Source: 2-02-FULL-62-14 sp035632555 (GTDB taxonomy: Bacteria; Nitrospirota; Nitrospiria; Nitrospirales; Nitrospiraceae). Taken from it: a DNA stretch of 8,827 nt. A program made the position numbers and the translations under genes. Shown piece by piece: positions 1 to 6,654 of this stretch; positions within the stretch are counted from its first letter, which is position 1, and each line of letters begins with the position of its first letter. The notes beneath the pieces were generated by a model. The model did not search any database. It was not told where the DNA came from and saw only the letters and a program-made list of their open reading frames with translations. The stretch lies in the NCBI GenBank assembly GCA_035632555.1, contig DASQGO010000049.1, positions 1-8,827 of the forward strand, written 5' to 3'.

Positions 1-865
1 GGCTCGTGATGAACGACTTCACGATCATCGCTTCGACGGGCCGCAGGTCGGCGGGATTCATCTGCTCGCCGGGTTGGACGGGCCTGGCCGGATACCGATA
101 GGCCGTCTGCATGTAATAGCCGGGGGCTTCCGTTTCGCTGAGGGTCAGATCCGCCAGCCACTTCACGCAGGCATCCGCCATCCAGCCAGGCGCAATGAGC
201 CGCAACGGCGCGCCGTGCAGCAGCGGAAGCGGCTCGCCGTTCATTTTCACAGCGAGTATCGTATCGGGGTGCAGGGCCTTTTCGATGGGAATGCTTCGAA
301 GAAAGAGCGGCGTGCTGGGCAGGACCGGACGGTCCGCGCCGAGCAGATGGAGGTGCTTCGCCTCAGCCTGGACGCCGGCTTTCGCGAGCACGTCGCGCAG
401 CCGCACGCCAGTCCAGCTCGCGTTGCCCACGGCTCCCTTTCGCCATTGCACCCCGCTGGCGCGCGGCCGGTGGAACGCGCGGCCGTTGCCGCTGCACTGC
501 ACGACCGCGGTAACGCTGACTTCCTCGAAGCGGGAGAGATCGGACAGACTCAGGCTGAGCGCACGATCTGCCAGCCCCTTGATGCTCAACCGCCAGCGAG
601 CCGGATCGATCCGGTCGGAAGGAGGCGGTCCGAAATGGCTGCGGACGAAAAACCGGTCGTTCGGCGTGATCCACGATGCGAAGGCTTCGACCGGTGTTTC
701 CGCATCGTAGGGGCGGCTGACTTTCGTGACCAGCTTGTCGGCCGCAGCCGCGCGGCCCGACTCTCTCGTCCACGGAAGCCCCGAGACGACCGCGGCCAGC
801 GCGGCGACGGCCCATTGCATGAACCGCCGCCGCGAGATACGACGGACGCCATCATCGCTCAACAT
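1..865 (-). CDS. Sulfite oxidase family molybdopterin oxidoreductase, Tat-exported (C-terminal part off window)
   Basis: This gene probably encodes a periplasmic sulfite:cytochrome c oxidoreductase-type enzyme (SUOX/SorA/SoxC family), oxidising sulfite to sulfate with a molybdenum cofactor. The 288 residues visible start with a twin-arginine signal (SRRRFMQW, residues 11-18) followed by a hydrophobic stretch. The expected family landmarks follow in order: PNDRFFVRSHF (68-78); VVQCSGNGR (121-129), where Cys124 is the predicted Mo ligand; GAVGNASWTGVRLRDVL (144-160); and PGWMADACVKWL (226-237). The dimerisation domain lies beyond the left edge. The ATG at 865-863 overlaps the stop of the upstream four-heme cytochrome by one base (TGATG), which implies translational coupling and suggests that cytochrome is its electron acceptor. 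The family assignment is firm. Sulfite as substrate is inferred, since related enzymes act on other substrates. Confidence 0.88.
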   Translation of the reverse strand, partial: MLSDDGVRRISRRRFMQWAVAALAAVVSGLPWTRESGRAAAADKLVTKVSRPYDAETPVEAFASWITPNDRFFVRSHFGPPPSDRIDPARWRLSIKGLADRALSLSLSDLSRFEEVSVTAVVQCSGNGRAFHRPRASGVQWRKGAVGNASWTGVRLRDVLAKAGVQAEAKHLHLLGADRPVLPSTPLFLRSIPIEKALHPDTILAVKMNGEPLPLLHGAPLRLIAPGWMADACVKWLADLTLSETEAPGYYMQTAYRYPARPVQPGEQMNPADLRPVEAMIVKSFITS

Positions 866-2292
866 CACTTCGCCAGGGTCCGCACGTATTGAATGAGCTG
901 CCAGGCCTCGTCATCCGAAAGTCCAGAAAACGGCATCATGCCGGTGCCGGGCGACCCGTTCTTGATGATCCAGAACAGCTGTCCATCCGGAAGATCCGTC
1001 ATCGTGGCTCCGCACGTGAAATTGCGCGGCGGCGGGACAAGTCCTCCGCCGAGCGGCCCGGCCCCGTCGCCTCTCGTTCCATGGCAGTTCATGCAGGCCA
1101 GCGGCTTGGCCGTTTCCATGAAGAGTTTTTTGCCGGCCTGGACGTGTTCGGCAGATGCAGGCAGCGGATTGACCTTCGCAAGGAACTCGCCTGGAGCTTG
1201 CTGCGTGTTGCGCGGTTGCGGACACACGCCGGAGGGCGAACCGGCCGGCGTGGCGATGGCCGCCTCGGCTCCGCCTTTGAATGTGACCTTCAAATAGGCG
1301 ATAACGTCCGCGACACCTTGCTGGCCGAACGTGAGGCCCCAGTAGGGCATGCTGGTGGATTTCCCGACCGCGCGCCCGCCATGGTTCACCACATTATAGA
1401 GATACTCCATCGGCAGTTTGTCGAACGCCATGTTGGCATGCACCGCCGGCTTGGGCTCGAGCCCGGAAGCCGCCGGCCCGTCGCCATGACCGCTCGCGCC
1501 GTGGCACTGCATGCAATATTCCTTGTAGATGACCTTGCCCCGGTCTGCGCTCGCGTTTGCAAATTCTTTACTCGTCCATGGCTCGTAATATTTAAAATCC
1601 TTCACGCCCTGCACGGCCAGGAATCCGATGACGGCCCGCAACTGCGGCTCGGTGGCGTCCGCCAGGAACTCCCCGCTGTGCGGTGTGAAATCCTGCGGGT
1701 TTTGCCCAAAGCGGAACAGCCAGTCCAGATTGTAGCGTCGGCCGGACTCCACCAGCGAGGCGCTCTGCGGCCCCCCAACGACCCTGCCGTTCTCTTCGAT
1801 GACGTGGCAGCCGATGCAGGCATGGGCCTTGTACGCCCCGCGTCCGAACTCCACCTCCATGGCCGTCACCTTCGAGGCATCGAACGCGCCGACTTTCACG
1901 CGGCGGTCCTTGTAATGTTTCTCAAAATAGTCCGCCAGCGCCTGCGCGTCGGGCTCCGAGACCGCCGGATGTTTCATCGCCCCCTGGGACAGGTCCCAGC
2001 GGTAACCCTTCGCATACAACGGCGCCTCTTTCCCGGTCAGCCACCCGATCAGCCAGGAGCGCTGGTACTTGCTCCCGGCCCACATGAGATCCGGCGCCTT
2101 CAATTTGAATCGGGAGTCCGGCTTGCCTTCGAAGCGGTGGCAGGACGCGCAGGAATTCTTGATGAGTTCCTTCGCGCGCGATTGATCCCCGGCGCGAAGC
2201 GGGTGGGATGACAGCAGCCCCGCCATCAGCACGCCCGCGGCGACGACGTACACGCCAAGATTCCTGAACGGTGAACTCACGCCTTGCTGCAT
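865..2292 (-). CDS. Secreted four-heme c-type cytochrome
   Basis: This is a periplasmic electron carrier of 475 residues. A signal peptide covers roughly residues 1-34 (hydrophobic core 13-27). Four CXXCH heme sites follow: CASCH (48-52), CIGCH (159-163), CMQCH (260-264) and CMNCH (400-404), each heading a cytochrome-c-like domain of about 90 residues. Candidate axial methionines include Met315 (STSMPYWGL) and Met452/453 (GTGMMPFSGL). Two cysteines outside the heme motifs, Cys357 and Cys427, flank domain 4 and could form a disulfide. The start is the ATG at 2292, with GGGAGG (2303-2298) five bases upstream. It lies 57 bases after the OsmC-like gene, and its stop overlaps the sulfite oxidase start by one base. 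I infer that it takes electrons from that enzyme. I cannot match it to a named cytochrome; the heme count is directly visible. Confidence 0.93.
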   Translation of the reverse strand: MQQGVSSPFRNLGVYVVAAGVLMAGLLSSHPLRAGDQSRAKELIKNSCASCHRFEGKPDSRFKLKAPDLMWAGSKYQRSWLIGWLTGKEAPLYAKGYRWDLSQGAMKHPAVSEPDAQALADYFEKHYKDRRVKVGAFDASKVTAMEVEFGRGAYKAHACIGCHVIEENGRVVGGPQSASLVESGRRYNLDWLFRFGQNPQDFTPHSGEFLADATEPQLRAVIGFLAVQGVKDFKYYEPWTSKEFANASADRGKVIYKEYCMQCHGASGHGDGPAASGLEPKPAVHANMAFDKLPMEYLYNVVNHGGRAVGKSTSMPYWGLTFGQQGVADVIAYLKVTFKGGAEAAIATPAGSPSGVCPQPRNTQQAPGEFLAKVNPLPASAEHVQAGKKLFMETAKPLACMNCHGTRGDGAGPLGGGLVPPPRNFTCGATMTDLPDGQLFWIIKNGSPGTGMMPFSGLSDDEAWQLIQYVRTLAK

Positions 2293-2349
2293 TGCATCCT
2301 CCCGGTTAGGCCTGTTCCGCTGGTTCTCAAAGCGCTCTCGAACAATGAT

Positions 2350-2766
2350 TCACGCCCCCGCTTTTCCGTGCGCGCCGGCCCTCGCATGGAGGTCAACCCG
2401 CACGGTCGGCGGCACCGCCAGCGACTGATGGACGGTGCATCCGTGCGCGACCTTCAGCAGCCGCTCCCGCTGCTCAACGGTCAATTCGGCCGGGAGGTTC
2501 AGCCGCAACGAGATCGCGCCGACACGATGCGGCTGCTCGGCCATGGTCCATTCCGTCTCGACGGTGAAGCCGTCGTGCGGAATCTGGTGCCGCTTGCAAT
2601 AGCGTCCCACGAAATATGCGACGCAACCAGCCAGCGAGCCAACGAAGAGTTCCACCGGACTCATGCCGGCGTCCTGCCCGCCATCCTCCACCGGCTGGTC
2701 GGTGGCGACCCGGTGCGCCCCGCTGACGATATCGAATCTCGTCCCACCCCTGAACTCGATTTTCAT
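2350..2766 (-). CDS. OsmC/Ohr-family protein
   Basis: This is a 138-residue cytoplasmic protein of the OsmC family, whose members are often thiol-dependent peroxide reductases. The pattern PVELFVGSLAGCVAYFVGRYC (residues 37-57) followed by HGCTVHQSL (108-116) places two cysteines, Cys48 and Cys110, where the redox pair of the family sits. Cys57 is additional. The length is normal for the family and there is no signal peptide. The ATG at 2766 is four bases after the stop of the cytochrome b/c gene, and a possible ribosome site (AGGGTGA) overlaps that stop. It is the only apparently cytoplasmic, non-electron-transfer protein in this respiratory operon. It may protect against peroxide or act on a reactive sulfur species; neither role is shown by the sequence. 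The family call is strong and the substrate unknown. Confidence 0.87.
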   Translation of the reverse strand: MKIEFRGGTRFDIVSGAHRVATDQPVEDGGQDAGMSPVELFVGSLAGCVAYFVGRYCKRHQIPHDGFTVETEWTMAEQPHRVGAISLRLNLPAELTVEQRERLLKVAHGCTVHQSLAVPPTVRVDLHARAGAHGKAGA

Positions 2767-2770
2767 ATTG

Positions 2771-4099
2771 TCACCCTGCCGGACGCTTGAGACTCAGCAC
2801 GTAGCTGGTCAGGTCGTTGAGGTCCTGATCGTTCAATGGAAACTTCGGCATGATCGAACCGGGCGAGACGGATTGCGGATCGCGGAAATGTTTCAGGTGC
2901 CACTCGCGCTCCGGCCTCGCGTCCCCGACAAATGACAGATCAGGCCCCACCGCACCGCCCTCGCCATGAATCCGGTGACAGCCGGTGCAGCCGAACCGTG
3001 TGAAGACGGCTTTCCCGCGCGCAACGGCGGGATCGACGCGCTGGATCGCATGGAGATCTCGCAGCGAAATCCCCAGCAATGCGAAGACCATCGTCAGAAA
3101 CAACGCGCCGGCGCCCAATGCAAGGGGGCGATTTGCCAGACGCCGGGCCGGATTGCGGTCCAAAAGCGGCAGGAAGAACAGCGCGAGAAAAAACAGGGCC
3201 GGCAAAACCCAGGTTGCCAGCGGCTCCAGCGGTCCGTGCACATATTTCAACAGCTGGTAATAGAAAAGAAAGTACCATTCGGGAACCGGCACGAACGTGG
3301 TGTCGGAGGGATCAGCCTTGTCGGCCAGCGGAAAACTGACGGTGAGAGCCAGCGCGCCCACCGTAACAAAGATGGCCAGCATCACCACCGCATCCATGTA
3401 GACCTGACGCGGATAGAAGGTTTCGCTCCCACGCGATGCCCGTTCATCACTCCACGGTCCGGCCGGGCCGACGCGCCGGAGAATGAATAGATGGAGCAGC
3501 ACCAGCGCGGCAATCGTGGCCGGCAGAAATAAGACGTGCACGGCGAAGAACCGGGAGAGCGTCAACGCACCCAATGTCTCTCCGCCGCGCAGGATGGGGA
3601 CGGCGTAATCTCCAATAACTGGCACGGTGCCGACCATGTTGATTCCGATCTGTGTCGCCCAGTAGGCATTCTGATCCCAGGGCAGCAGATAGCCAGTGAA
3701 GGCGAAGCTCAACGTGATCAGAAACAGTACGACGCCGACCATCCACATGACTTCGCGCGGCGGCTTGTAGGCGCCGTAGAGGAACGCCTGGAGCATGTGC
3801 AGACCGATCGCCACGACCATCGCCGAAGCGCCCCAGTGGTGCAGGCCGCGGACAAAGGCGCCGAATGTCACCTGCTGCTCAATGAACGTGATGCTGTCGT
3901 AGGCGTGATCCGGCGTCGGCGCATAATAGACGGCCAGAAACATGCCGGTGATGGCCTGGAGGAGAAACAAAAAAAGCGTGGCCGAACCGAAGACGTAGAT
4001 CCAGCTCGCACCGCCTGGGATCGGCTCATCGAGCAGCGTCCGCTCGACCGCTTTCAGTTTCAGCCGGCTGTCGAGCCACTCGTAGAGACGCGTCCTCAT
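2771..4099 (-). CDS. Cytochrome b (b6-subunit IV type) fused to C-terminal cytochrome c, bc complex
   Basis: This is the membrane subunit of a quinol:cytochrome c oxidoreductase, 442 residues. Seven membrane helices are visible, near 33-59, 83-111, 118-138, 181-207, 235-256, 291-313 and 326-345, matching cytochrome b6 (four) plus subunit IV (three) in one chain. Heme b ligands are His87/His101 in helix B and His188/His203 in helix D; the 15-residue step in helix D is the b6f-type spacing. The quinol-site motif PEWY is at 273-276. After the last helix comes a cytochrome c domain with CTGCH (371-375) and probable ligand Met417 (SIMPKF). Ungapped alignment with chloroplast b6, from memory, puts Val36 where b6 has Cys35, so the extra covalent heme of b6f is probably absent. 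The ATG overlaps the Rieske stop by four bases (ATGA). Confidence 0.95.
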   Translation of the reverse strand: MRTRLYEWLDSRLKLKAVERTLLDEPIPGGASWIYVFGSATLFLFLLQAITGMFLAVYYAPTPDHAYDSITFIEQQVTFGAFVRGLHHWGASAMVVAIGLHMLQAFLYGAYKPPREVMWMVGVVLFLITLSFAFTGYLLPWDQNAYWATQIGINMVGTVPVIGDYAVPILRGGETLGALTLSRFFAVHVLFLPATIAALVLLHLFILRRVGPAGPWSDERASRGSETFYPRQVYMDAVVMLAIFVTVGALALTVSFPLADKADPSDTTFVPVPEWYFLFYYQLLKYVHGPLEPLATWVLPALFFLALFFLPLLDRNPARRLANRPLALGAGALFLTMVFALLGISLRDLHAIQRVDPAVARGKAVFTRFGCTGCHRIHGEGGAVGPDLSFVGDARPEREWHLKHFRDPQSVSPGSIMPKFPLNDQDLNDLTSYVLSLKRPAG

Positions 4100-4647
4100 A
4101 ACTCCACCGAGGTGGATAGGCCCGCCTTGAATTCTTTATAGATCACGAACAGACGGCCGTTTTCGATTTTCGTCGGGAGCACATCCAGCCGGCGCGGCGC
4201 CGGTCCGGCGAGCACCTTGCCGGTCGAGTCATACACGCTCCCGTGACAGGGACATTTGAATTTGCGGGACGCATCCTCCCACCGGTAGCCGCAGCCGAGA
4301 TGGGTGCACATGGGGGACAGCACCGTCACCTGCCCGTCGGCCTGTTTGACCGCCCAGACCGCCTTGTGCGTCCGGCTTGCCATCCATCCGTCCTGGATCG
4401 TCTGCACATAATCCAGTTGTTTCGGAGTGCCTTCCGGCAGGTCGCCCGTCTTGCCGATCTCGACCCACGGCTGCTCCCGGCGCTTGAACGCCGGTGAGAT
4501 CACATAGCCGATCAGCGGGACGGCCAGTCCCAGGCCAATCAAGGACGCGGCCGCGCCGGTCACCCAGCGGAAAAACGTCCGGCGCGTCCCCACTGGCGAC
4601 GACAGTCCCGGCGTCAGCGGTTGCGGTTGCTTATCGCCTGTGCTCAT
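4096..4647 (-). CDS. Rieske [2Fe-2S] protein of cytochrome bc complex
   Basis: This is the iron-sulfur subunit of the bc complex, 183 residues. It takes electrons from quinol and delivers them to the cytochrome c domain. An N-terminal Tat-like signal-anchor is visible (TRRTFFRW at 21-28, then a hydrophobic helix at about 31-51) with the soluble domain behind it. Box 1 is CTHLGC (114-119) and box 2 is CPCHGS (132-137). Cys114, His116, Cys132 and His135 should bind the cluster, and Cys119-Cys134 the stabilising disulfide. The GPAPRRLDVLP segment (148-158) matches the proline loop region. The ATG at 4647 lies one base after the stop of the preceding cytochrome, with a strong GGGGAGG site (4661-4655) seven bases upstream. 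The stop overlaps the cytochrome b start (ATGA), as expected for subunits made together. Confidence 0.96.
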   Translation of the reverse strand: MSTGDKQPQPLTPGLSSPVGTRRTFFRWVTGAAASLIGLGLAVPLIGYVISPAFKRREQPWVEIGKTGDLPEGTPKQLDYVQTIQDGWMASRTHKAVWAVKQADGQVTVLSPMCTHLGCGYRWEDASRKFKCPCHGSVYDSTGKVLAGPAPRRLDVLPTKIENGRLFVIYKEFKAGLSTSVEL

Positions 4648-4648
4648 T

Positions 4649-5155
4649 TCATGGCCTCCCCGCCTGCCCCCGTTCGCCGGTTGCGGCAGGCATTAGTGAA
4701 AACCGGTACAGATCGTGGCAGGTCGTGCACCGGGCCGTGATGCTTGACACACGATTCAGAATCTTCGCCATGTCTTCCTTCCGCGCGATCGCGTCGGCCA
4801 GCCGGTCCATGTCCTGATGCACGGACATGCCCATCTGCTTGAAGGGCAACGGCAGCTTCGCCATCATGGCCGGGTCCACGTCGGCCGCCATGCCCATTCC
4901 CGCTGCCCGCGCGGCATGCTCCGCTTCCTTCATGCCCTGCGCGGGATCGCTCAAACCCGTGATCACTCCATGGACCGCTTTGAGAAGTTCCCGCATTTCT
5001 CGCAAGACTCGATCCCGCTCCGACGGAGCCAGGGCGATCTCCGTCCGTCCATCCGTGCCCTGCGTTGCCCAGCCCTTCACGAATATCCATCCGACAATCG
5101 AGGCGGCAATCACCCACAGAACGATCGCGGCCATGCTTAAACTTCGCGCGGTCAC
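4649..5155 (-). CDS. Membrane-anchored cytochrome c'/c556-like (class II) protein
   Basis: This is a 168-residue protein with one N-terminal membrane helix (about 8-27) and a periplasmic domain rich in helices. Its single heme motif, CTTCH (143-147), lies near the C-terminus, the arrangement of class II cytochromes (c', c556), which are four-helix bundles. Met53 in the first predicted helix of the domain (LREMRELL) is a candidate sixth ligand. I chose the GTG start at 5155, ten bases after the upstream stop, because GGGG (5164-5161) lies five bases before it. The ATG at 5134 would remove the first seven residues and has no good ribosome site. Its place directly before the Rieske gene suggests it serves the bc complex, perhaps as electron acceptor or heme-bearing accessory subunit. 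The fold call is from motif position only. Confidence 0.82.
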   Translation of the reverse strand: MTARSLSMAAIVLWVIAASIVGWIFVKGWATQGTDGRTEIALAPSERDRVLREMRELLKAVHGVITGLSDPAQGMKEAEHAARAAGMGMAADVDPAMMAKLPLPFKQMGMSVHQDMDRLADAIARKEDMAKILNRVSSITARCTTCHDLYRFSLMPAATGERGQAGRP

Positions 5156-5160
5156 CAGTT

Positions 5161-5164
5161 CCCC
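5161..5164 (-). promoter_or_regulatory. Ribosome binding site deciding the GTG start at 5155
   Basis: On the minus strand GGGGAA stands five bases before GTG at 5155. No comparable purine run lies at usable distance from the alternative in-frame ATG at 5134, so the GTG start is preferred. The site is modest in strength. Confidence 0.45.
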
Positions 5165-5165
5165 G

Positions 5166-5516
5166 TTACTTTCGCAACGTCTTCACGTACGCCAACACGT
5201 TCTGGATGTCCTGGTCAGACAACTGCCCCTTCCACGCCACCATCGCCGTCGGCGGCTTGCCGTTTTCGATAATCTTCAGCAAGTCAGCGTCTGATTTCTT
5301 CTTGCTCGCCGCGCTGGTGAAGTCGGCTGCCGGTGGGATGAGCACTTTCCCTGTCGGGCCATCTCCCTTCCCCTGAGGCCCGTGGCAGGCCAGCCAGCGT
5401 TGCTCATATACAGCCTTCCCCTTTCCAGCATCGCCACCGGCTCCCGACGCAGACTGAATCAGCATTAAAAACCCTGCTGCAAATCCACCGAATGCGCACA
5501 TGTGCTGAGGTTTCAT
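5166..5516 (-). CDS. Small class I-like cytochrome c with altered heme motif (WLACH)
   Basis: This is a 116-residue secreted protein, first in the respiratory operon. A signal peptide covers about residues 1-25 (hydrophobic 8-24). The rest matches the cytochrome c fold: GKAVYEQRWLACHGPQGKGD (32-51) should hold the heme motif, and PTAMVAWKGQLSD (89-101) holds the expected axial Met92. The first heme cysteine is replaced: residues 41-45 read WLACH, with TGG where TGC or TGT is expected. Only one thioether bond could form, unless the base is a sequencing error. The C-terminal half closely resembles domain 4 of the four-heme cytochrome downstream. The ATG at 5516 has AGGA about eight bases upstream. 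Apart from the missing cysteine, the gene looks intact, with normal length and family pattern. Confidence 0.85.
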   Translation of the reverse strand: MKPQHMCAFGGFAAGFLMLIQSASGAGGDAGKGKAVYEQRWLACHGPQGKGDGPTGKVLIPPAADFTSAASKKKSDADLLKIIENGKPPTAMVAWKGQLSDQDIQNVLAYVKTLRK

Positions 5517-6168
5517 TTTTTATTCCTGGCCAGATCGAATCCGGCTCTCCTCGCTTTCTCAGTGCGATTGGCATGCCACGCTCCGGGCTTATGTACAAGA
5601 AATATCCCAGTGAAGACACATGGTTGGAGGAGTTCGTGAAGAGCCTCGGAAAGATTGGAGCCAAAGGCCACAAGACAACCATTTCGTTCTGGCGCGAAAC
5701 GCCACAGGGTGGTGTTTCCAAACGATGGCGTAACTAAGCAGGACGCTTGCTCTCTGTCGCTAAGCTTCGAACCACCGGAAAAAATACACGCAGAAGCATG
5801 CTCACATTCTACCGTATGAGTGGAGTGCCGGGAAGACGTTTCAAAGGGATGTCCCGCGACAGCGAATCGCATGCCCTGTTGCGTAAGGCTACAGGAACAG
5901 ACGCATTCGTTTATCGAGAGATTCGATTCCGCCCTTGCTATCCCCGATGTTTTGCGTTGGCTGCAGTCGTCTTTCTCGAAAGCTATCAGTAACTTAGTCT
6001 TGTCTATTCCGGTGCTGGCCAGCCCCATGCGCGAGGGAAACCAGTCTGGCACCCGTGTTGCAATTCCTCGTACCAGTGAGAGCAAGCTGGGCTGACTGAT
6101 AGCGGTGTGTTATCGGTGGAACGCCAGCAAAGTTGATAGTTTTACCACTTCAACCACAGGGGGTAGTT
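5517..6168. other. Lower-GC intergenic region between divergent genes, no recognised gene
   Basis: This gap of about 650 bases separates the minus-strand respiratory operon from the plus-strand cupredoxin, so it should hold the promoters of both. I found no convincing -35/-10 pair or operator. Its composition differs from the flanks: 27 of 60 bases are G or C at 5761-5820 and 30 of 60 at 5881-5940. A minus-strand open frame of 190 codons (6085-5513, TTG start) ends in ATGA overlapping the cytochrome start. Its codon use is unlike its neighbours, it is rich in serine and cysteine, and it matches no family I know. A 48-codon plus-strand frame (ATG 5591, stop 5735-5737) has a more protein-like, lysine-rich composition but no ribosome site. 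Both are left as unassigned. No tRNA, CRISPR repeat or transposase motif was seen. Confidence 0.6.
6158..6163 (+). promoter_or_regulatory. Ribosome binding site deciding the cupredoxin start at 6169
   Basis: AGGGGG lies five bases before the ATG at 6169. It favours this start over an in-frame TTG at 6133, which would add 12 residues ahead of an otherwise normal signal peptide. Confidence 0.75.
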
Positions 6169-6654
6169 ATGCAGAGCAGGATATTGCAAGGGTTGCTGGT
6201 TCCGTTCGCGATGGGGGCCGTGACCTTGTCGGTGGCGGGGTTCGATGGACGATCCATCGTCCAGGCTGCGGAGCCTGAGATGAAGGTCGAGGTCACGATC
6301 ACGGACAAGGGATACGAGGTGAAGGGCCATACGACGGCCGGCTCGTTGACGGCGATCGTGGTCCGCAACAAGGGCTCGATGACCCACGGGATCAGTTCAC
6401 CGCTGTTCAAGGAGGGAGTCGTCAAGAAGGAAGGCGATGGCGTGGAGATCAGGGGCCCGAAGGGCAAGGGGTTCAGGGCCTATCACCTCGACGCGGGGCA
6501 GACCATGACCCTGTACTTCAAGAAGGAGTCCCGTCCTGATCCGGCGACTGGAATCAGTGAAACGGTGCAGGTCCCCTTCTGGTGTGACATTCACACCCAC
6601 ATGAAGGGTGAATTCCTGGTCGTGGAAACGAAGGGCGAGGTCGGCGGCGGCTGA
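6169..6654 (+). CDS. Secreted cupredoxin-domain protein (amicyanin-like copper site)
   Basis: This is a 161-residue exported copper protein. Residues 1-34 form a signal peptide, with likely cleavage after VQAA. The mature part is one cupredoxin domain. The first ligand region, NKGSMTHGISS (68-78), supplies His73. The second, FWCDIHTHMKGEF (137-149), supplies Cys139, His142 and Met145 in C-x2-H-x2-M spacing, as in amicyanin. These four residues make a plausible type 1 (blue) copper centre, so electron transfer in the periplasm is the expected role. His144 is a further nearby candidate. It is the only plus-strand gene I recognise here. It faces a CopD-like gene and shares the region with a multicopper oxidase, which suggests copper-dependent electron transfer or copper handling. 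It ends just before a strong terminator. Its redox partner is unknown. Confidence 0.9.
   Translation: MQSRILQGLLVPFAMGAVTLSVAGFDGRSIVQAAEPEMKVEVTITDKGYEVKGHTTAGSLTAIVVRNKGSMTHGISSPLFKEGVVKKEGDGVEIRGPKGKGFRAYHLDAGQTMTLYFKKESRPDPATGISETVQVPFWCDIHTHMKGEFLVVETKGEVGGG

Noticed and set aside
74..892. A 272-codon plus-strand open frame near the left edge
   Set aside because: It lies antisense to the sulfite oxidase family gene, which shows a Tat signal and the Mo-ligand motif. The plus frame shows no domain.
889..2211. A 440-codon plus-strand open frame opposite the four-heme cytochrome
   Set aside because: It is a high-GC shadow. The minus strand has four CXXCH motifs, a signal peptide and a ribosome site, while the plus frame has arginine-rich, low-complexity sequence with no domain.
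4644..5117. A 157-codon minus-strand open frame overlapping the class II cytochrome
   Set aside because: It is out of frame with the gene that carries CTTCH and a membrane anchor. Its Gly/Arg-rich composition is typical of a shadow.
5690..5780. Possible integron attC-like site around the GCGTAAC and AAGCAGGACGCTTGC bases
   Set aside because: The core RYYYAAC/GTTRRRY pair and the folded attC symmetry could not be found on both ends.
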